A program made the translations under genes and the position numbers. 64,000 bases of DNA from Stieleria varia. GTDB taxonomy: Bacteria; Planctomycetota; Planctomycetia; Pirellulales; Pirellulaceae. The notes beneath the pieces are model-generated. The model was not told the origin of the DNA. It saw nothing but the letters and a program-made list of their open reading frames with translations, and searched no databases. Shown here one piece after another: positions 27,574 to 36,242 of this stretch. Each line of letters starts with the position of its first letter. Position 1 is the first letter of the stretch. Location of the stretch: NCBI RefSeq assembly GCF_038443385.1, contig NZ_CP151726.1, positions 930,001 to 994,000 of the forward strand. The letters are read 5' to 3'.

Positions 27574-27596
27574 ATCGAATTGATCCGCTGGAGTAA
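27474..27596 (+). pseudogene. DUF4160 protein with internal deletion
   Basis: A 40-residue frame starting MPEISRFLGIAIRMYYRD, the classic DUF4160 N-terminus, joined directly to ELAENWELARQEQPLNRIDP, the classic C-terminus. The usual ~80-residue protein has a His-rich middle (PPHFHA) between these parts, which is absent here while the frame is kept. It lies directly upstream of a DUF2442 gene, its normal partner in toxin-antitoxin-like pairs. It is probably non-functional or has a reduced role. Confidence 0.7.
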
Positions 27597-27600
27597 ACTA

Positions 27601-27846
27601 GTGTTTCTACACGTTACCGCCGCCCGTCACGTCCGCGACCACATTGTGGAGATTGCATTCAACGATGGCACTGCCGCACACATCGATCTGTCAAACTCGC
27701 TAGACGGGCCAATCTTCGAGCCATTGAAGGACGTTGAGTACTTCCAGTCGTTTTCGATCGAGGGCCATACAATCGCATGGCCTAACGGAGCGGATTTCGC
27801 GCCGGAATACCTTCGATCGCTTGCTCCAGCGGGTGTAAAGTCGTAA
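27601..27846 (+). CDS. DUF2442 family protein
   Basis: 81 residues from a GTG start at 27601, four bases after the DUF4160 stop. The family pattern is intact: HVTAARHVRDHIVEIAFNDG, FEPLKDVEYFQSFSIEG, and HTIAWPNGADFAPEYL. DUF2442 proteins pair with DUF4160 proteins and are thought to be part of toxin-antitoxin-like modules. The molecular role is not established. It is the last recognisable gene of the cassette-like island; no further attC-like site was found after it. Confidence 0.88.
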   Translation: MFLHVTAARHVRDHIVEIAFNDGTAAHIDLSNSLDGPIFEPLKDVEYFQSFSIEGHTIAWPNGADFAPEYLRSLAPAGVKS

Positions 27847-28223
27847 CCATCCGAGTTGGACATGCGTCGCGTGCCGCTCGCACCATGTTTAGCCGCAACA
27901 ACCTTCGCCAAGTACGGTCAACCGCTACACAGTTGGCGAACGCTTATCACGCCATACCTTGCCGCTGTCGATCAGCTTTATCAGTGGGATGAACCGTGGG
28001 ATGGTCCGAAGACGGTATGTTGCAAGGTATTTCTGCGACCGCCTTCGGGGTCGATTGCGGCGAGGTTCTACGCACCGTCGGTGCGCTGTCGCGACCGACG
28101 GCTACCTTCTGTGACCGACTTCGCGGTCAACAAAAAAACCGCAAGCTTGTTGGCTTGCGGTTGCTGTTTGCATCGTGATGCCGGTGACTTCGTCAGGGAG
28201 AACGAATTCGCCAAGCGTGCTGG
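27847..28223. other. Gene-free interval with a cluster of hairpins
   Basis: No gene is seen. Short hairpins are TTCGCCAA/TTGGCGAA (27905-27942), GACC/GGTC around CTTCGG (28037-28052), CGCACC/GGTGCG (28071-28085) and GACCG/CGGTC (28113-28128), followed by the terminator of the minus-strand gene. It separates the cassette island from conserved genes. Confidence 0.5.
28131..28164 (-). terminator. Intrinsic terminator of the Tyr/Gly-rich gene
   Basis: On the minus strand, ACCGCAAGC... pairs with GCTTGCGGT around a 6-base loop (28139-28162) and is followed by seven T residues. It lies 60 bp downstream of the 28224-28559 gene. Confidence 0.85.
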
Positions 28224-28559
28224 TCAGAATCCGATGCCGATCGAAATTCCGCTTCGTCCGTATCCGTAGCCCGAGTAGCCGAACCCTGGATAACCGACGC
28301 CGTAACCTCGATTGCTACGGTACGGTACACCGATTCCATACGACGGATAGTAGCTGCGATAGCTGCTGATCGGTGCCCGATAAGAATACGAGGGGTAGTA
28401 CGCGCTGCGACTGCGAGTCACACCGTACGATGGATAGTAGGCGCTTGTGTGGCCGCCGTAGTATCCGCGTGAGTGACAGTGGTCGGCTTTCGCTTCGGAG
28501 CCGGTGTACACGACCGCTGCGACGGCAATCGCGCCGACAATCAATGCCTTCTTGAACAT
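28224..28559 (-). CDS. Small secreted Tyr/Gly/Ser-rich protein
   Basis: 111 residues with a clear signal peptide (MFKKALIVGAIAVAAVV, cleavage near SEAKA). The mature part is nearly all Tyr, Gly, Ser, Pro and Arg, with repeated YYPSYG-type units (AYYPSYG, AYYPSYS, SYYPSYG) and a Gly-rich end (GFGYSGYGYG, SISIGIGF). Such low-complexity proteins may be surface or matrix components in planctomycetes; this is inference. It has its own terminator. Two copies of GTGTGGGAGG lie 20-50 bp upstream of the start. Confidence 0.75.
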   Translation of the reverse strand: MFKKALIVGAIAVAAVVYTGSEAKADHCHSRGYYGGHTSAYYPSYGVTRSRSAYYPSYSYRAPISSYRSYYPSYGIGVPYRSNRGYGVGYPGFGYSGYGYGRSGISIGIGF

Positions 28560-28883
28560 CTGTTTCTGTCCTTGTGTGGGAGGTCTCTGTGTGGGAGGGT
28601 CTCAGCCCGGCAGATTCGAGCGTCAAACTGCTTGCCGATCGACTTTGCGCGCTGAGTGACTCCAGATACTCTGCATTCGCTGGACCAAACCAAGCCGGCA
28701 CGGCCGAAATCACGTCCAGTGCCGTAAATAAGCCTTTTTCCGGCACGAGATCGATCAAAAAGCCAAAGCAAGGCAGAGTCGAAATGACTACAGAGCCTCA
28801 GGAGTGTGGTCAAAATGATGGCGCTCCTGTGCCGGGTGGCTTCAGATTGAGATTGTGTCATGCCCGCGGTTTTATGCGCCGGA

Positions 28884-30089
28884 TCACCCGGTCGGTGGAG
28901 TACTCGATCGATAGATGATCCGTAGATCATTATCCATCTGCGTGGTCTCGACCAAGCGAAAGCGCGGTGCCTGGGCGAGCATCTTGAATCCGTTTCCGCC
29001 GATCGGGCCCAGGGCGGTGGCTCCTCCGAAAAGCGTATTGCCGAGGTAGATGTGACATTCATCGACCAAGTTTTCGGGGCACAGGAAGCTGCCCATCATT
29101 GTGCTGCCACATTCCAGCATCACGTTGGTCATCGATTGCTTACCCAGATGCGTCAGGCCGGCATGGATCATTTGCGAGGGATCCGAATTTTGGCAACGAA
29201 AGACCGCTGCGCCCGCATGGGTCAAGCTCGCCAAATGGGACTCATCGATCGTGTCCGAAACGATCAGCAGCACGGGCGCTTGATCGATCGTTGACATCAA
29301 CTTGCTTTTCAAGTCCGGCAAGCGATGTCGGCAGAACACGACACGTGTCGCGACCCTCGATGGCTCGATGGATGTGCCGTCGTTGTCTGTATTTGAGAGT
29401 CTGGCGGTGAGTGTCGGGTCATCGGACTCGACGGTCCCCATGCCGGTCAGGATGGCATCGACGCGGGCGCGTAATTGGTGAACGGATCGACGGGCGGTTT
29501 CACCGGTGATCCACTGGCTCTGGCCGGAGACGGTGGCGATTCGTCCGTCCATGGTCATCGCCCATTTGGCGATGACCCAGGGAATGCCGGATCGGATCCT
29601 TTTCAGATAGGGCGCGTTCAATTCCGCAGCATCAGCACGCAGCAATCCGAGATGCACCTCCACTCCGGCTTGACGCAGTCGTTCCAATCCGCCGCCGCTG
29701 ACTTTGGGAAAGGGGTCGTCCATTGCGACGACGACACGACGGACACCGGCATTGATCAGGGCATCGACGCAGGGCGGGGTTTTGCCGTGGTGGCAACAGG
29801 GTTCCAAGGTGACATACGCTGTGCAGCTGTTGGCTGTCGCTGAATCGGTTAGAGACCGCAGTGCCTGGACTTCGGCATGAGGTCCGCCGAACGATTCGTG
29901 GTAGCCTTGACCGATGATTTGACCGTCCCGAGCCAAGACGCATCCGACCATCGGGTTTGGCTCGACGTGTCCTTGTCCTTGTTGGGCAAGTTGCAGAGCC
30001 AGCCGCATGCAGTACTCGTCAAAGACCCGCTGGTCAAGGTTGGGCTGATCGGGTTCGGGTTGATCTGGGTTGGGGGGCGTGTCACTCAT
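28884..30089 (-). CDS. ribD: Bifunctional riboflavin biosynthesis deaminase/reductase RibD
   Basis: 401 residues. The N-terminal deaminase domain has the zinc motif HAEVQAL and PCCHHGKTPPC (about residues 70-110). The C-terminal reductase domain begins near 170 with WVIAKWAMTMDGRIAT and SQWITG and includes LECGSTMMGSFL. It carries out the two steps after GTP cyclohydrolase II in riboflavin synthesis. The length is typical. The first ~20 residues form a Pro/Asp/Gln-rich extension with repeats (PDQPEPDQPNLDQ). No other rib genes are nearby. Confidence 0.95.
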   Translation of the reverse strand: MSDTPPNPDQPEPDQPNLDQRVFDEYCMRLALQLAQQGQGHVEPNPMVGCVLARDGQIIGQGYHESFGGPHAEVQALRSLTDSATANSCTAYVTLEPCCHHGKTPPCVDALINAGVRRVVVAMDDPFPKVSGGGLERLRQAGVEVHLGLLRADAAELNAPYLKRIRSGIPWVIAKWAMTMDGRIATVSGQSQWITGETARRSVHQLRARVDAILTGMGTVESDDPTLTARLSNTDNDGTSIEPSRVATRVVFCRHRLPDLKSKLMSTIDQAPVLLIVSDTIDESHLASLTHAGAAVFRCQNSDPSQMIHAGLTHLGKQSMTNVMLECGSTMMGSFLCPENLVDECHIYLGNTLFGGATALGPIGGNGFKMLAQAPRFRLVETTQMDNDLRIIYRSSTPPTG

Positions 30090-30123
30090 TCATTGGGCCG
30101 CTGCTACGTTGTTGTGGGCACAC

Positions 30124-30231
30124 CTAGACGCGGATGATTCACGCGACTCCATACAGTCTACGCAATACGGTTGCATGAAACGTTTTACGCGGATTGGCAC
30201 GAAAACAGGCTGCGTCTATCACCGCGTCTAG
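30124..30231. repeat. ~108 bp element with 10 bp terminal inverted repeats
   Basis: CTAGACGCGG (30124-30133) and CCGCGTCTAG (30222-30231) are perfect reverse complements. The interior aligns with 19176-19285. It abuts the MITE-like element that starts at 30230, so the two form a composite. Confidence 0.7.
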
Positions 30232-30470
30232 CGCTGGACTGCTCAAAGTATGGTGTCGTGTCTTTTTGGGTTTGCGCAAGTCTATGTCCCTACTGCCGGC
30301 GCAGCTGGTAGCCCCGGTGAGCCTCAGGCGCTAGCCGTGGGCCTGAGGCGGATTGTGGTGCCGGCCCACGGCTAGCGCCTGAGGCTCACTTTGATTGCGA
30401 TGCATGGAACGAAAACATGGACTGAAAAAACAATGTCAAGCCTAAACTTTGAGCATTCCAGCCTAGCGCT
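30230..30470. repeat. MITE-like element, copy 2
   Basis: A 241 bp relative of 1348-1601. The terminal inverted repeats are AGCGCTGGACTGCTCAAAG at 30230 and CTTTGAGCATTCCAGCC continuing TAGCGCT to 30470. The central 27 bp perfect inverted repeat is 30317-30343 with 30363-30389. It sits between divergent ribD and the 3' end of the SEC-C/TPR gene. No coding capacity. Confidence 0.8.
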
Positions 30471-30493
30471 ATGATCACATCCAGCCATGGGCA

Positions 30494-32656
30494 TCAGTCC
30501 ATTCCTGGAACCCACAGTTTGCTGCCACCGTCACCGCTAGCAGGAGAACCTGCGGCGGGTGGGTTTGGCGAGTCGGGAGTCCACAGCCCTGATGAGCTGG
30601 ACGCCGCGGGCGAGGCTCCCGGCGCGGGCCCCGCTGGGGATCCTTGGCGGAGCGAACCGTCGGGGCGAATCAGTCCTGCCCGCATCAGCAATTGTTGCAG
30701 TTGAGCCATGACTTCCGGATTATTTCGGTAGTTGGCATCGATCTCACCGATGGTGGATTTGAATCCTGCTTCGTCGCCCGTGCTCAAGTGCAGCTCGAGC
30801 TTCATCATCAACAGCGAGGCGAAGGGCAGTTTCTTTTCTTTTGCGAACGCGATAGCTTCTTCAGCGATCGAGCCGGCTTGGGCAGTATCCGACACGGCCG
30901 ACAGCCAGTACATGTAGCATTGCAGCTTGAGGACGTTTTGATCTTCGGACATGTCCGTAGCAATCAATTGCTTGGCGACTTTGGCACCCGTGCTGCGGAC
31001 TCCGATCGACTGACATTGGCTCAAGATATACCAGAGTTCTTCGATTCCGAGTGACGAGGTGTCGACTCGGAACAGATCCTCATTGTGGACGCCTTCCTCG
31101 ACATCTGCATTGGTGAGTTTGATCTCGGGTAGCGGAGCGACTTTGGCTCCGTCTTGGATCGCGGCGATCACTTGCGGCTTGGACGCGAGCGCTTCGTAGC
31201 TCTCAACGATCCGCACAACGGTGGTGCGTTCGAGCAGCAACGAGTCGTCGTCGGCGGTGTCCGCGAGCGAGCGACCGCCCAGGATCGGCAGTTGCTGGGT
31301 CAGAACGGATTTGGGCAAATGGATGTTCATGAACCCGAGCACGATCGCTTGGATGTCCTCCATCGATCCCTTGCGGAATTGATACGCGGGGCGGCTTTCG
31401 CAGGCATCCAGAAAGGGGATCGAGCCGAACGGTTTGGAGTCCCATGTCACATCGCCGATGACTCCTGTGAGAACGTTCTTGATTTCCTCGACGTCAGACT
31501 CGAATACTTCGATGGCCTCCACGCATGCGGCGCGATCGGTTTGTCGACCGTAGACCAAGACGATGGCTTGGGAAACGGGGATGTCTTCCGCGGCGGGCAG
31601 TTCACTGTCTTCGCCGACCTTGGGACGATCGGCCAAGCGGAACACGGACCTCGGCGGCACTTCTTCTTCGCTCGTGATGAATTGCCGAGCCGTCTCGGGT
31701 GGCAGTTGGATGAGCCGATCGCTGGCGATCAGAGCCAGTTCGACTTCGTCCGCGTTTTCGATCTCTGCGAACAGTTCGACGGCGGGGATTGCGATGTCGT
31801 CTGTGGGTTGTGTCAAGGCAGCCAACGCGCGATATCTACAGCGTTCGTCAAAGCTCAACGATTCGCACTGCGACAACTGCTTCAGCATCTCGCATTGCTG
31901 TTGCATGTCGGCTCGCCAAACGGCGCACAGGAACAGTCCCGACAGAACGGCGGGTTCACCAACCACGGTACGCCTGAGTGATTCAAACTTTGTCTGAGCC
32001 AACAAGACCTTGTTGCTTCGCAGCAAGCTCAACGCTTCGTCGAAACGTTCGCCCCAATCCGCGTCGGCGGGGCGTTCGATCATTGCCGGCACAGCTTTCT
32101 GTCGGTGGTTGAGCGAAGGCGCGGAGTCCAATTGTGCCAGGAAGCCTCGGACCTGTTCGTTGTCGTATCCTTGAGCATACGCGGACAACATGGCGTAGAC
32201 GCGGGCCGACAACACATTGCCTTGTTGGGCAAGCACCATTGCGAGCATCGAGGACACGTCCATGACGAAGGAGTCGACATTGCGACCGCTTTCATTCAAC
32301 GCTTCCAGTAAACTCTCTGTCGCGGCGGACACGTCAGCGGAAAAGATCTTTGCCGCCGCGCGCTGTGTCAACGCCAGCGGATTGCTCGGTTGCAGGCGGA
32401 TGAATCGGTCGGCGTTTTCGGCCAAGGAGTCGTATTCCCTCAGGTCCATCAGCAGGCGGCCACGCAGTGCCAGCGCCCAGGCCGCGTCGGGATGCTCCTG
32501 CAAAATGTTGCTCAATCGATCCAAGGCGGGCACCAACTGACCGCCTTCGAACATCGTCAGCACTTTTTCCAGTTCGCCGACGGAGTCCTTGCACTTGCAG
32601 AATTTGATTTTTTTGCCGCTGCCGCAGGGACAGATCGAATATTGATCGACACTCAT
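30494..32656 (-). CDS. SEC-C motif protein with TPR-like helical repeats
   Basis: 720 residues from the ATG at 32656, chosen because the SEC-C zinc motif CPCGSGKKIKFCKC then begins at residue 9; a longer frame from 32710 adds an unlikely leader. The body is almost all helical, with TPR-like units (AWALALRGRLLMDL, LFLCAVWRADMQQQCEML). The last ~50 residues are Pro/Ala/Ser/Gly-rich with two short LW-P endings (GLWTPDSP and KLWVPGMD). SEC-C motifs bind zinc and often the ribosome or SecB. The function is not known. Confidence 0.82.
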   Translation of the reverse strand: MSVDQYSICPCGSGKKIKFCKCKDSVGELEKVLTMFEGGQLVPALDRLSNILQEHPDAAWALALRGRLLMDLREYDSLAENADRFIRLQPSNPLALTQRAAAKIFSADVSAATESLLEALNESGRNVDSFVMDVSSMLAMVLAQQGNVLSARVYAMLSAYAQGYDNEQVRGFLAQLDSAPSLNHRQKAVPAMIERPADADWGERFDEALSLLRSNKVLLAQTKFESLRRTVVGEPAVLSGLFLCAVWRADMQQQCEMLKQLSQCESLSFDERCRYRALAALTQPTDDIAIPAVELFAEIENADEVELALIASDRLIQLPPETARQFITSEEEVPPRSVFRLADRPKVGEDSELPAAEDIPVSQAIVLVYGRQTDRAACVEAIEVFESDVEEIKNVLTGVIGDVTWDSKPFGSIPFLDACESRPAYQFRKGSMEDIQAIVLGFMNIHLPKSVLTQQLPILGGRSLADTADDDSLLLERTTVVRIVESYEALASKPQVIAAIQDGAKVAPLPEIKLTNADVEEGVHNEDLFRVDTSSLGIEELWYILSQCQSIGVRSTGAKVAKQLIATDMSEDQNVLKLQCYMYWLSAVSDTAQAGSIAEEAIAFAKEKKLPFASLLMMKLELHLSTGDEAGFKSTIGEIDANYRNNPEVMAQLQQLLMRAGLIRPDGSLRQGSPAGPAPGASPAASSSSGLWTPDSPNPPAAGSPASGDGGSKLWVPGMD

Positions 32657-32793
32657 GAGGTGTTGCCAGAACGCAGGAGAGGATGGAAGATCGAAGCACG
32701 AATGTACCATGTGCAGATGATCCGCCCCATCCCCCGGTCGCCGAAATCACTCGAGTTGAGAATCGTAACGCAAGATCACTGACCGCGATTTCG

Positions 32794-33174
32794 TTAGAAA
32801 CTTGCGGGCAAGACGGCCAGTCCGGTCGCTGAGGGATCAGGGTTTGCCGAGACCGTCCAGCGGCTACCGTTGAGCTGGTAGTCGATCCGATAGAGCACGG
32901 CGGTGCCGCGAACGGTTTGCGTGTACTGATAAGCTGATGGGCTGGGCGGCTGCCCCGATTCCAGTCGCTCGCACGCGACGGCCATGACGGCCACGGGGCC
33001 GGCGATTCGATCTTCGCTCAGCATGCGAGCCTGTTCGATGCGTAGTGCCGAAGCGAGATGACGTTGGTGCACTGCGGCAAACGCTGTCGTTGTCAGGATC
33101 AACATCATGACGATCAGCATCACGTAGCCGTCGCGTCTCTTGCTCTGCTTGCGTCGTTTCGTCATTCGTCTCAT
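32794..33174 (-). CDS. Small pseudopilus-associated membrane protein (last gene of secretion operon)
   Basis: 126 residues. A basic N-terminus (RRMTKRRKQSKRRDGY) precedes one hydrophobic helix (VMLIVMMLILTTTAFAAV), as in prepilin-like or GspK-like minor pseudopilins, with Gly-Tyr where cleavage would occur. The remainder is a short soluble domain. It overlaps the upstream gene by four bases. Calling it a minor pseudopilin is inference from position and layout; it is too short for canonical GspK. Confidence 0.65.
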   Translation of the reverse strand: MRRMTKRRKQSKRRDGYVMLIVMMLILTTTAFAAVHQRHLASALRIEQARMLSEDRIAGPVAVMAVACERLESGQPPSPSAYQYTQTVRGTAVLYRIDYQLNGSRWTVSANPDPSATGLAVLPASF

Positions 33175-33716
33175 GGCACGTCCGCGGTCACGAAGAGATA
33201 CGTGTCGGAAAAATCTCCCAACGCGAAATCGATTTGGATTTCGATCTCGCCCGCCATGGGTTCAAAGTTTACCGACTCGACATGTTGAGCGACGACAAAA
33301 CTCGTGGCCGTCGTGGAGTCGGTACGAATGAGCTGATCGTCCACCAAGCTGTACGTGATCACGCGATCGGGTCCGAGCCAATCCGGATGAGCATCCCCGT
33401 CGCCGTCGAAACAAAGCTGCAACTCATCGGCGGACGCAATGCGACGTCCGACCAACTGTCCAAGTACACGGTCGCCTTGTGAATCGTCCAGCGATGCACC
33501 GCCGAAATCACGGCGCAGGGACTCGATCGCCAAGCGGGCTTCTGCTACCACCCTCGTCTGGCGAATACTGCCCGCGATGTGACGAGTCATGTCCACCGCC
33601 ACACTGCTGGCGGTCACCGTGATCACGGCGACCATCATCGATCCGATCGTGACCTCCAGCAAACTCATGCCGGCGCGGCGGTGGCGAGTTCGTTTTGGTT
33701 GTGATGCTCGCGTCAT
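33171..33716 (-). CDS. Type II secretion prepilin-like minor pseudopilin
   Basis: 181 residues with a type IV prepilin signal: basic leader, Gly-Met at the cleavage site (RRAGMSLLEVTIG), the Glu at +5, then a hydrophobic helix. The C-terminal part is a beta-rich globular domain (VESVNFEPMAGEIEIQIDF). By position it may be GspJ-like. Four-base overlaps on both sides link it to its neighbours. Confidence 0.82.
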   Translation of the reverse strand: MTRASQPKRTRHRRAGMSLLEVTIGSMMVAVITVTASSVAVDMTRHIAGSIRQTRVVAEARLAIESLRRDFGGASLDDSQGDRVLGQLVGRRIASADELQLCFDGDGDAHPDWLGPDRVITYSLVDDQLIRTDSTTATSFVVAQHVESVNFEPMAGEIEIQIDFALGDFSDTYLFVTADVP

Positions 33717-34561
33717 GGTGCCGGTGGCCTTTCGACTTCGTCCAGAATCGCAGTCATGCCGCCGGAGTCACTGAAAGTCGTGGAAATCACGCTGAGGGAT
33801 TTTCTGGAACGAATGCAGACGGCATCCGCACGTATCCGTTGACGTTCGTTGTATCCGTAGGATTGGAAGATCAACACGTAGACGTATCCGCCGTTGTGCC
33901 TGTAGGTTCCCAATCGATCCCAGCCGACTCCGTCGTATTGGACATCGGTCGGGGGTGTCGTTTGATCGATTGTCGGCGTGATTTGGTAGCTGCCATCGGC
34001 GTAGACATAGTATCGAACGGCGTTGTGGTTGCTGCTCCGCGCCGGATAGGTCACCAGCACTTCGATTTCGCCTGCCGGAACGTCCGCCACATTGAAAAAT
34101 GCGTATCCAAATCCATACGTGTCCGGTGGTGGAGTGTACTGATGAATGCTGCCGCGATAACCGGGACCACTTCGCAATCGCCAACCGTCAGCCGACCCGA
34201 CACTGGGATAAAACGAGACCGCTGAGCTGTCCGAGTTGTCCACGATTCTCACGAAGTCCGTGTGTGGGATCGGTGACTGCTTGGGCGTCACCACATCGCC
34301 GATGCTTGCGTAGGCACCAAGTTTTTTTTGCCAAGGCGAACCGGCTTCGTTCAACACAGCGACGTTGGAGCTGGGCAGAACTTCACTGAGTCGCTGCGTC
34401 TGCTTGGTCTGGACGATGGCGATCGAGTAGAGTCCGCCGACGCCGATGGCCAGCATGACCATGGCGACTTGGATCTCGAGATACGACGAGCCTCGACGCG
34501 ACCGCGGATGCTGGGTTCTCTGCAGCAGGGGTTGCCGGAAATCGGTTGATACGACAGCCAT
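33713..34561 (-). CDS. Type II secretion prepilin-like minor pseudopilin
   Basis: 282 residues. The prepilin motif RRGSSYLEIQVAMVML has the Gly/Ser cleavage site and the conserved Glu. It is longer than usual minor pseudopilins because of a Tyr-rich domain (TPPPDTYGFGYAFFNVADVP, then VTYPARSSNHNAVRYYVYADG) that resembles a beta-sandwich, perhaps carbohydrate or surface binding. That placement suggests the tip of the pseudopilus or cargo contact, which is inference. It directly follows the 34562-35047 gene with no gap. Confidence 0.78.
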   Translation of the reverse strand: MAVVSTDFRQPLLQRTQHPRSRRGSSYLEIQVAMVMLAIGVGGLYSIAIVQTKQTQRLSEVLPSSNVAVLNEAGSPWQKKLGAYASIGDVVTPKQSPIPHTDFVRIVDNSDSSAVSFYPSVGSADGWRLRSGPGYRGSIHQYTPPPDTYGFGYAFFNVADVPAGEIEVLVTYPARSSNHNAVRYYVYADGSYQITPTIDQTTPPTDVQYDGVGWDRLGTYRHNGGYVYVLIFQSYGYNERQRIRADAVCIRSRKSLSVISTTFSDSGGMTAILDEVERPPAP

Positions 34562-35047
34562 CTAGATCCCCGGAGTGAGAACGGGGCTCTGTCCCAGTGC
34601 GTTTGCCCCGCCTTGAACCGAACCGGTGATGGCCCCGGTTTCATCCGTGGAAAAGCTGCCCTGCCAAGCACCATTGTAGATGCTTTGGCCGGCCGCACCG
34701 ATCTGTCGTCGCGTGGCCGTCGCGGTGAAGCCATCGGCATCGCCCGTCGTGGCGAATTCATAGCGACGTGATGCATTGGTGAGGTCGTCGTCGATCAAGC
34801 CGGCAGCCTGCAGGGTCTGTAGATCGGGCGCGTAGGTGCGATTCTCCAGCCAGTAAAAACGTTGTGCCGAGTTGATCATCCGCAGTCCGGCTCCGGCCAA
34901 ATCCGCGTGCGATTGTTCCATGGTCTGGATCACACTCGGGGCGGCAAAGGAAACCAGGATGGCCAGGATCGTCATCGTGACGACGATCTCGATGAGCGAA
35001 AACGCCGTTCGGAAAGTATCCTTGCGTCGAAAAAGATGGATCGTCAT
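34562..35047 (-). CDS. Type II secretion pseudopilin (GspH/GspG-like)
   Basis: 161 residues with prepilin signal TAFSLIEIVVTMTILAILVSF. The soluble part (MINSAQRFYWLENRTYAPDLQTLQAAGLI) resembles the helix-loop of major-pseudopilin-type proteins. The residue before the Phe is Ala, unlike the usual Gly, so processing may be less efficient. The start overlaps the gspF-like stop by four bases. Confidence 0.8.
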   Translation of the reverse strand: MTIHLFRRKDTFRTAFSLIEIVVTMTILAILVSFAAPSVIQTMEQSHADLAGAGLRMINSAQRFYWLENRTYAPDLQTLQAAGLIDDDLTNASRRYEFATTGDADGFTATATRRQIGAAGQSIYNGAWQGSFSTDETGAITGSVQGGANALGQSPVLTPGI

Positions 35048-36138
35048 TTCACGTTCCCCGCCATTTCGAACATCGGGATGTAAATCGCCAGCATGACGAC
35101 ACTGATGACGGCGCCCATGATCATGATGATCAGCGGCTCGGCAAGCTTCGTCACGCGTGCCATGAACGCTTGTGTTTTTTCGTTGTAGTAGGGCGCGATT
35201 TCTTCCATGACTCGCCCAAGCTGTGCGGATTCTTCGCCGACGCGAACCGCGTTGACCATCATCCCGGTGAACAGCCCCGATTCCTCCAAGCCATCGGCCA
35301 GAGAACGTCCCGCAGCCATCCGGTTGCGTGCATACTCGATCGCATCTCGATACGGCGGTTGTCCGGCAAAGACGTCCGCGACCGTCTGCATCGTCTCCAG
35401 CATCGGAACACCGCTGCGTAGCAACAAGGCCAAGTTGGATGCGAAACGGTACATCGATGACTGGATGACCAAGTCACCGACGATCGGAATCGCCACCATG
35501 ATGCTGATGGCTCGACGACTGCCCGCTTCGGTTTTGAGCCATTTCCTCAACATGAAAACGCCCACGCCGACGATGCCCAAGACATACAGCCCGTACGCGG
35601 CGACGTAATCGCTGATGTCCAGGACGAACATGGTGATGCTGGGCAGTTCGGCACCCATTTCTTTGAACATGCCGCCAAAGGTCGGTACGACGAACCACAG
35701 CATTGCCAAGACGACCAGGATCGAAACAAAGACGAGGACGCAGGGATAGATCATCGCGCCGATGAATTTGCTACGCGTATCGGCGGCTTCACGGATCTGG
35801 CGATTCAAGTCCACCAGCACTTCGTCCAACTTGCCGGTCGCCTCACCGGTGGCAATCATCGCCACCCAATGCTTGGGAAACATGTCCGAGGTGGCGTCCA
35901 AGGAACTGTGTAGCGGTGCACCGGAGGCGACCCTCTCTGCGACTTCCTCCAGATTGTCTCTCAGCACGTCGCTCTGGTTCTGTTCGGCAGCCATTCGGAT
36001 GGCGCGTAGCAGCGGCGTTCCGGACGCCAGCAGCGATCCGAACTGTTGAAAGAAAGTCATCTTGTCGTCCAAGCTCGCGCGTCGGTGTCGTTTCGCGGAC
36101 ACACGGGCACGGGCCAAGAACCAAGAGTTGAGTGACAT
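35044..36138 (-). CDS. gspF: Type II secretion/type IV pilus inner-membrane protein (GspF/PilC)
   Basis: 364 residues, slightly shorter than typical 400. Two GspF domains are seen: cytoplasmic residues about 25-140 (FFQQFGSLLASGTPLLRAI, AMIATGEATGKL) and 230-350 (FASNLALLLRSGVPMLETMQ, VRVGEESAQLGRVM). Three hydrophobic segments lie at about 140-160, 180-200 and 335-355. It anchors the assembly ATPase GspE in the inner membrane. A 146 bp gap from gspE contains a direct repeat. Confidence 0.93.
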   Translation of the reverse strand: MSLNSWFLARARVSAKRHRRASLDDKMTFFQQFGSLLASGTPLLRAIRMAAEQNQSDVLRDNLEEVAERVASGAPLHSSLDATSDMFPKHWVAMIATGEATGKLDEVLVDLNRQIREAADTRSKFIGAMIYPCVLVFVSILVVLAMLWFVVPTFGGMFKEMGAELPSITMFVLDISDYVAAYGLYVLGIVGVGVFMLRKWLKTEAGSRRAISIMVAIPIVGDLVIQSSMYRFASNLALLLRSGVPMLETMQTVADVFAGQPPYRDAIEYARNRMAAGRSLADGLEESGLFTGMMVNAVRVGEESAQLGRVMEEIAPYYNEKTQAFMARVTKLAEPLIIMIMGAVISVVMLAIYIPMFEMAGNVK

Positions 36139-36242
36139 TGCTGGGTGGGTGGGTCAGGTAGGTGGGGAATCGCGTTGGGCGATGTCGTTGCGGCAGCGGC
36201 CTGCTGCCGCTGGTGGTGTTGTCTTTTGGGGGACGACAAATC

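Noticed and set aside
27905..27942. Possible fourth attC-like site (TTCGCCAA/TTGGCGAA)
   Set aside because: Only ~38 bp, a perfect 8 bp stem without the extra unpaired bases, GGAGC block or spacing seen in the other three sites.
28541..29062. 173-residue minus-strand frame between ribD and the Tyr/Gly-rich gene
   Set aside because: It overlaps ribD out of frame for ~180 bp and its remainder is Arg/Ser-rich without domain features.
31154..31981. 275-residue plus-strand frame
   Set aside because: Antisense shadow of the SEC-C/TPR protein gene.
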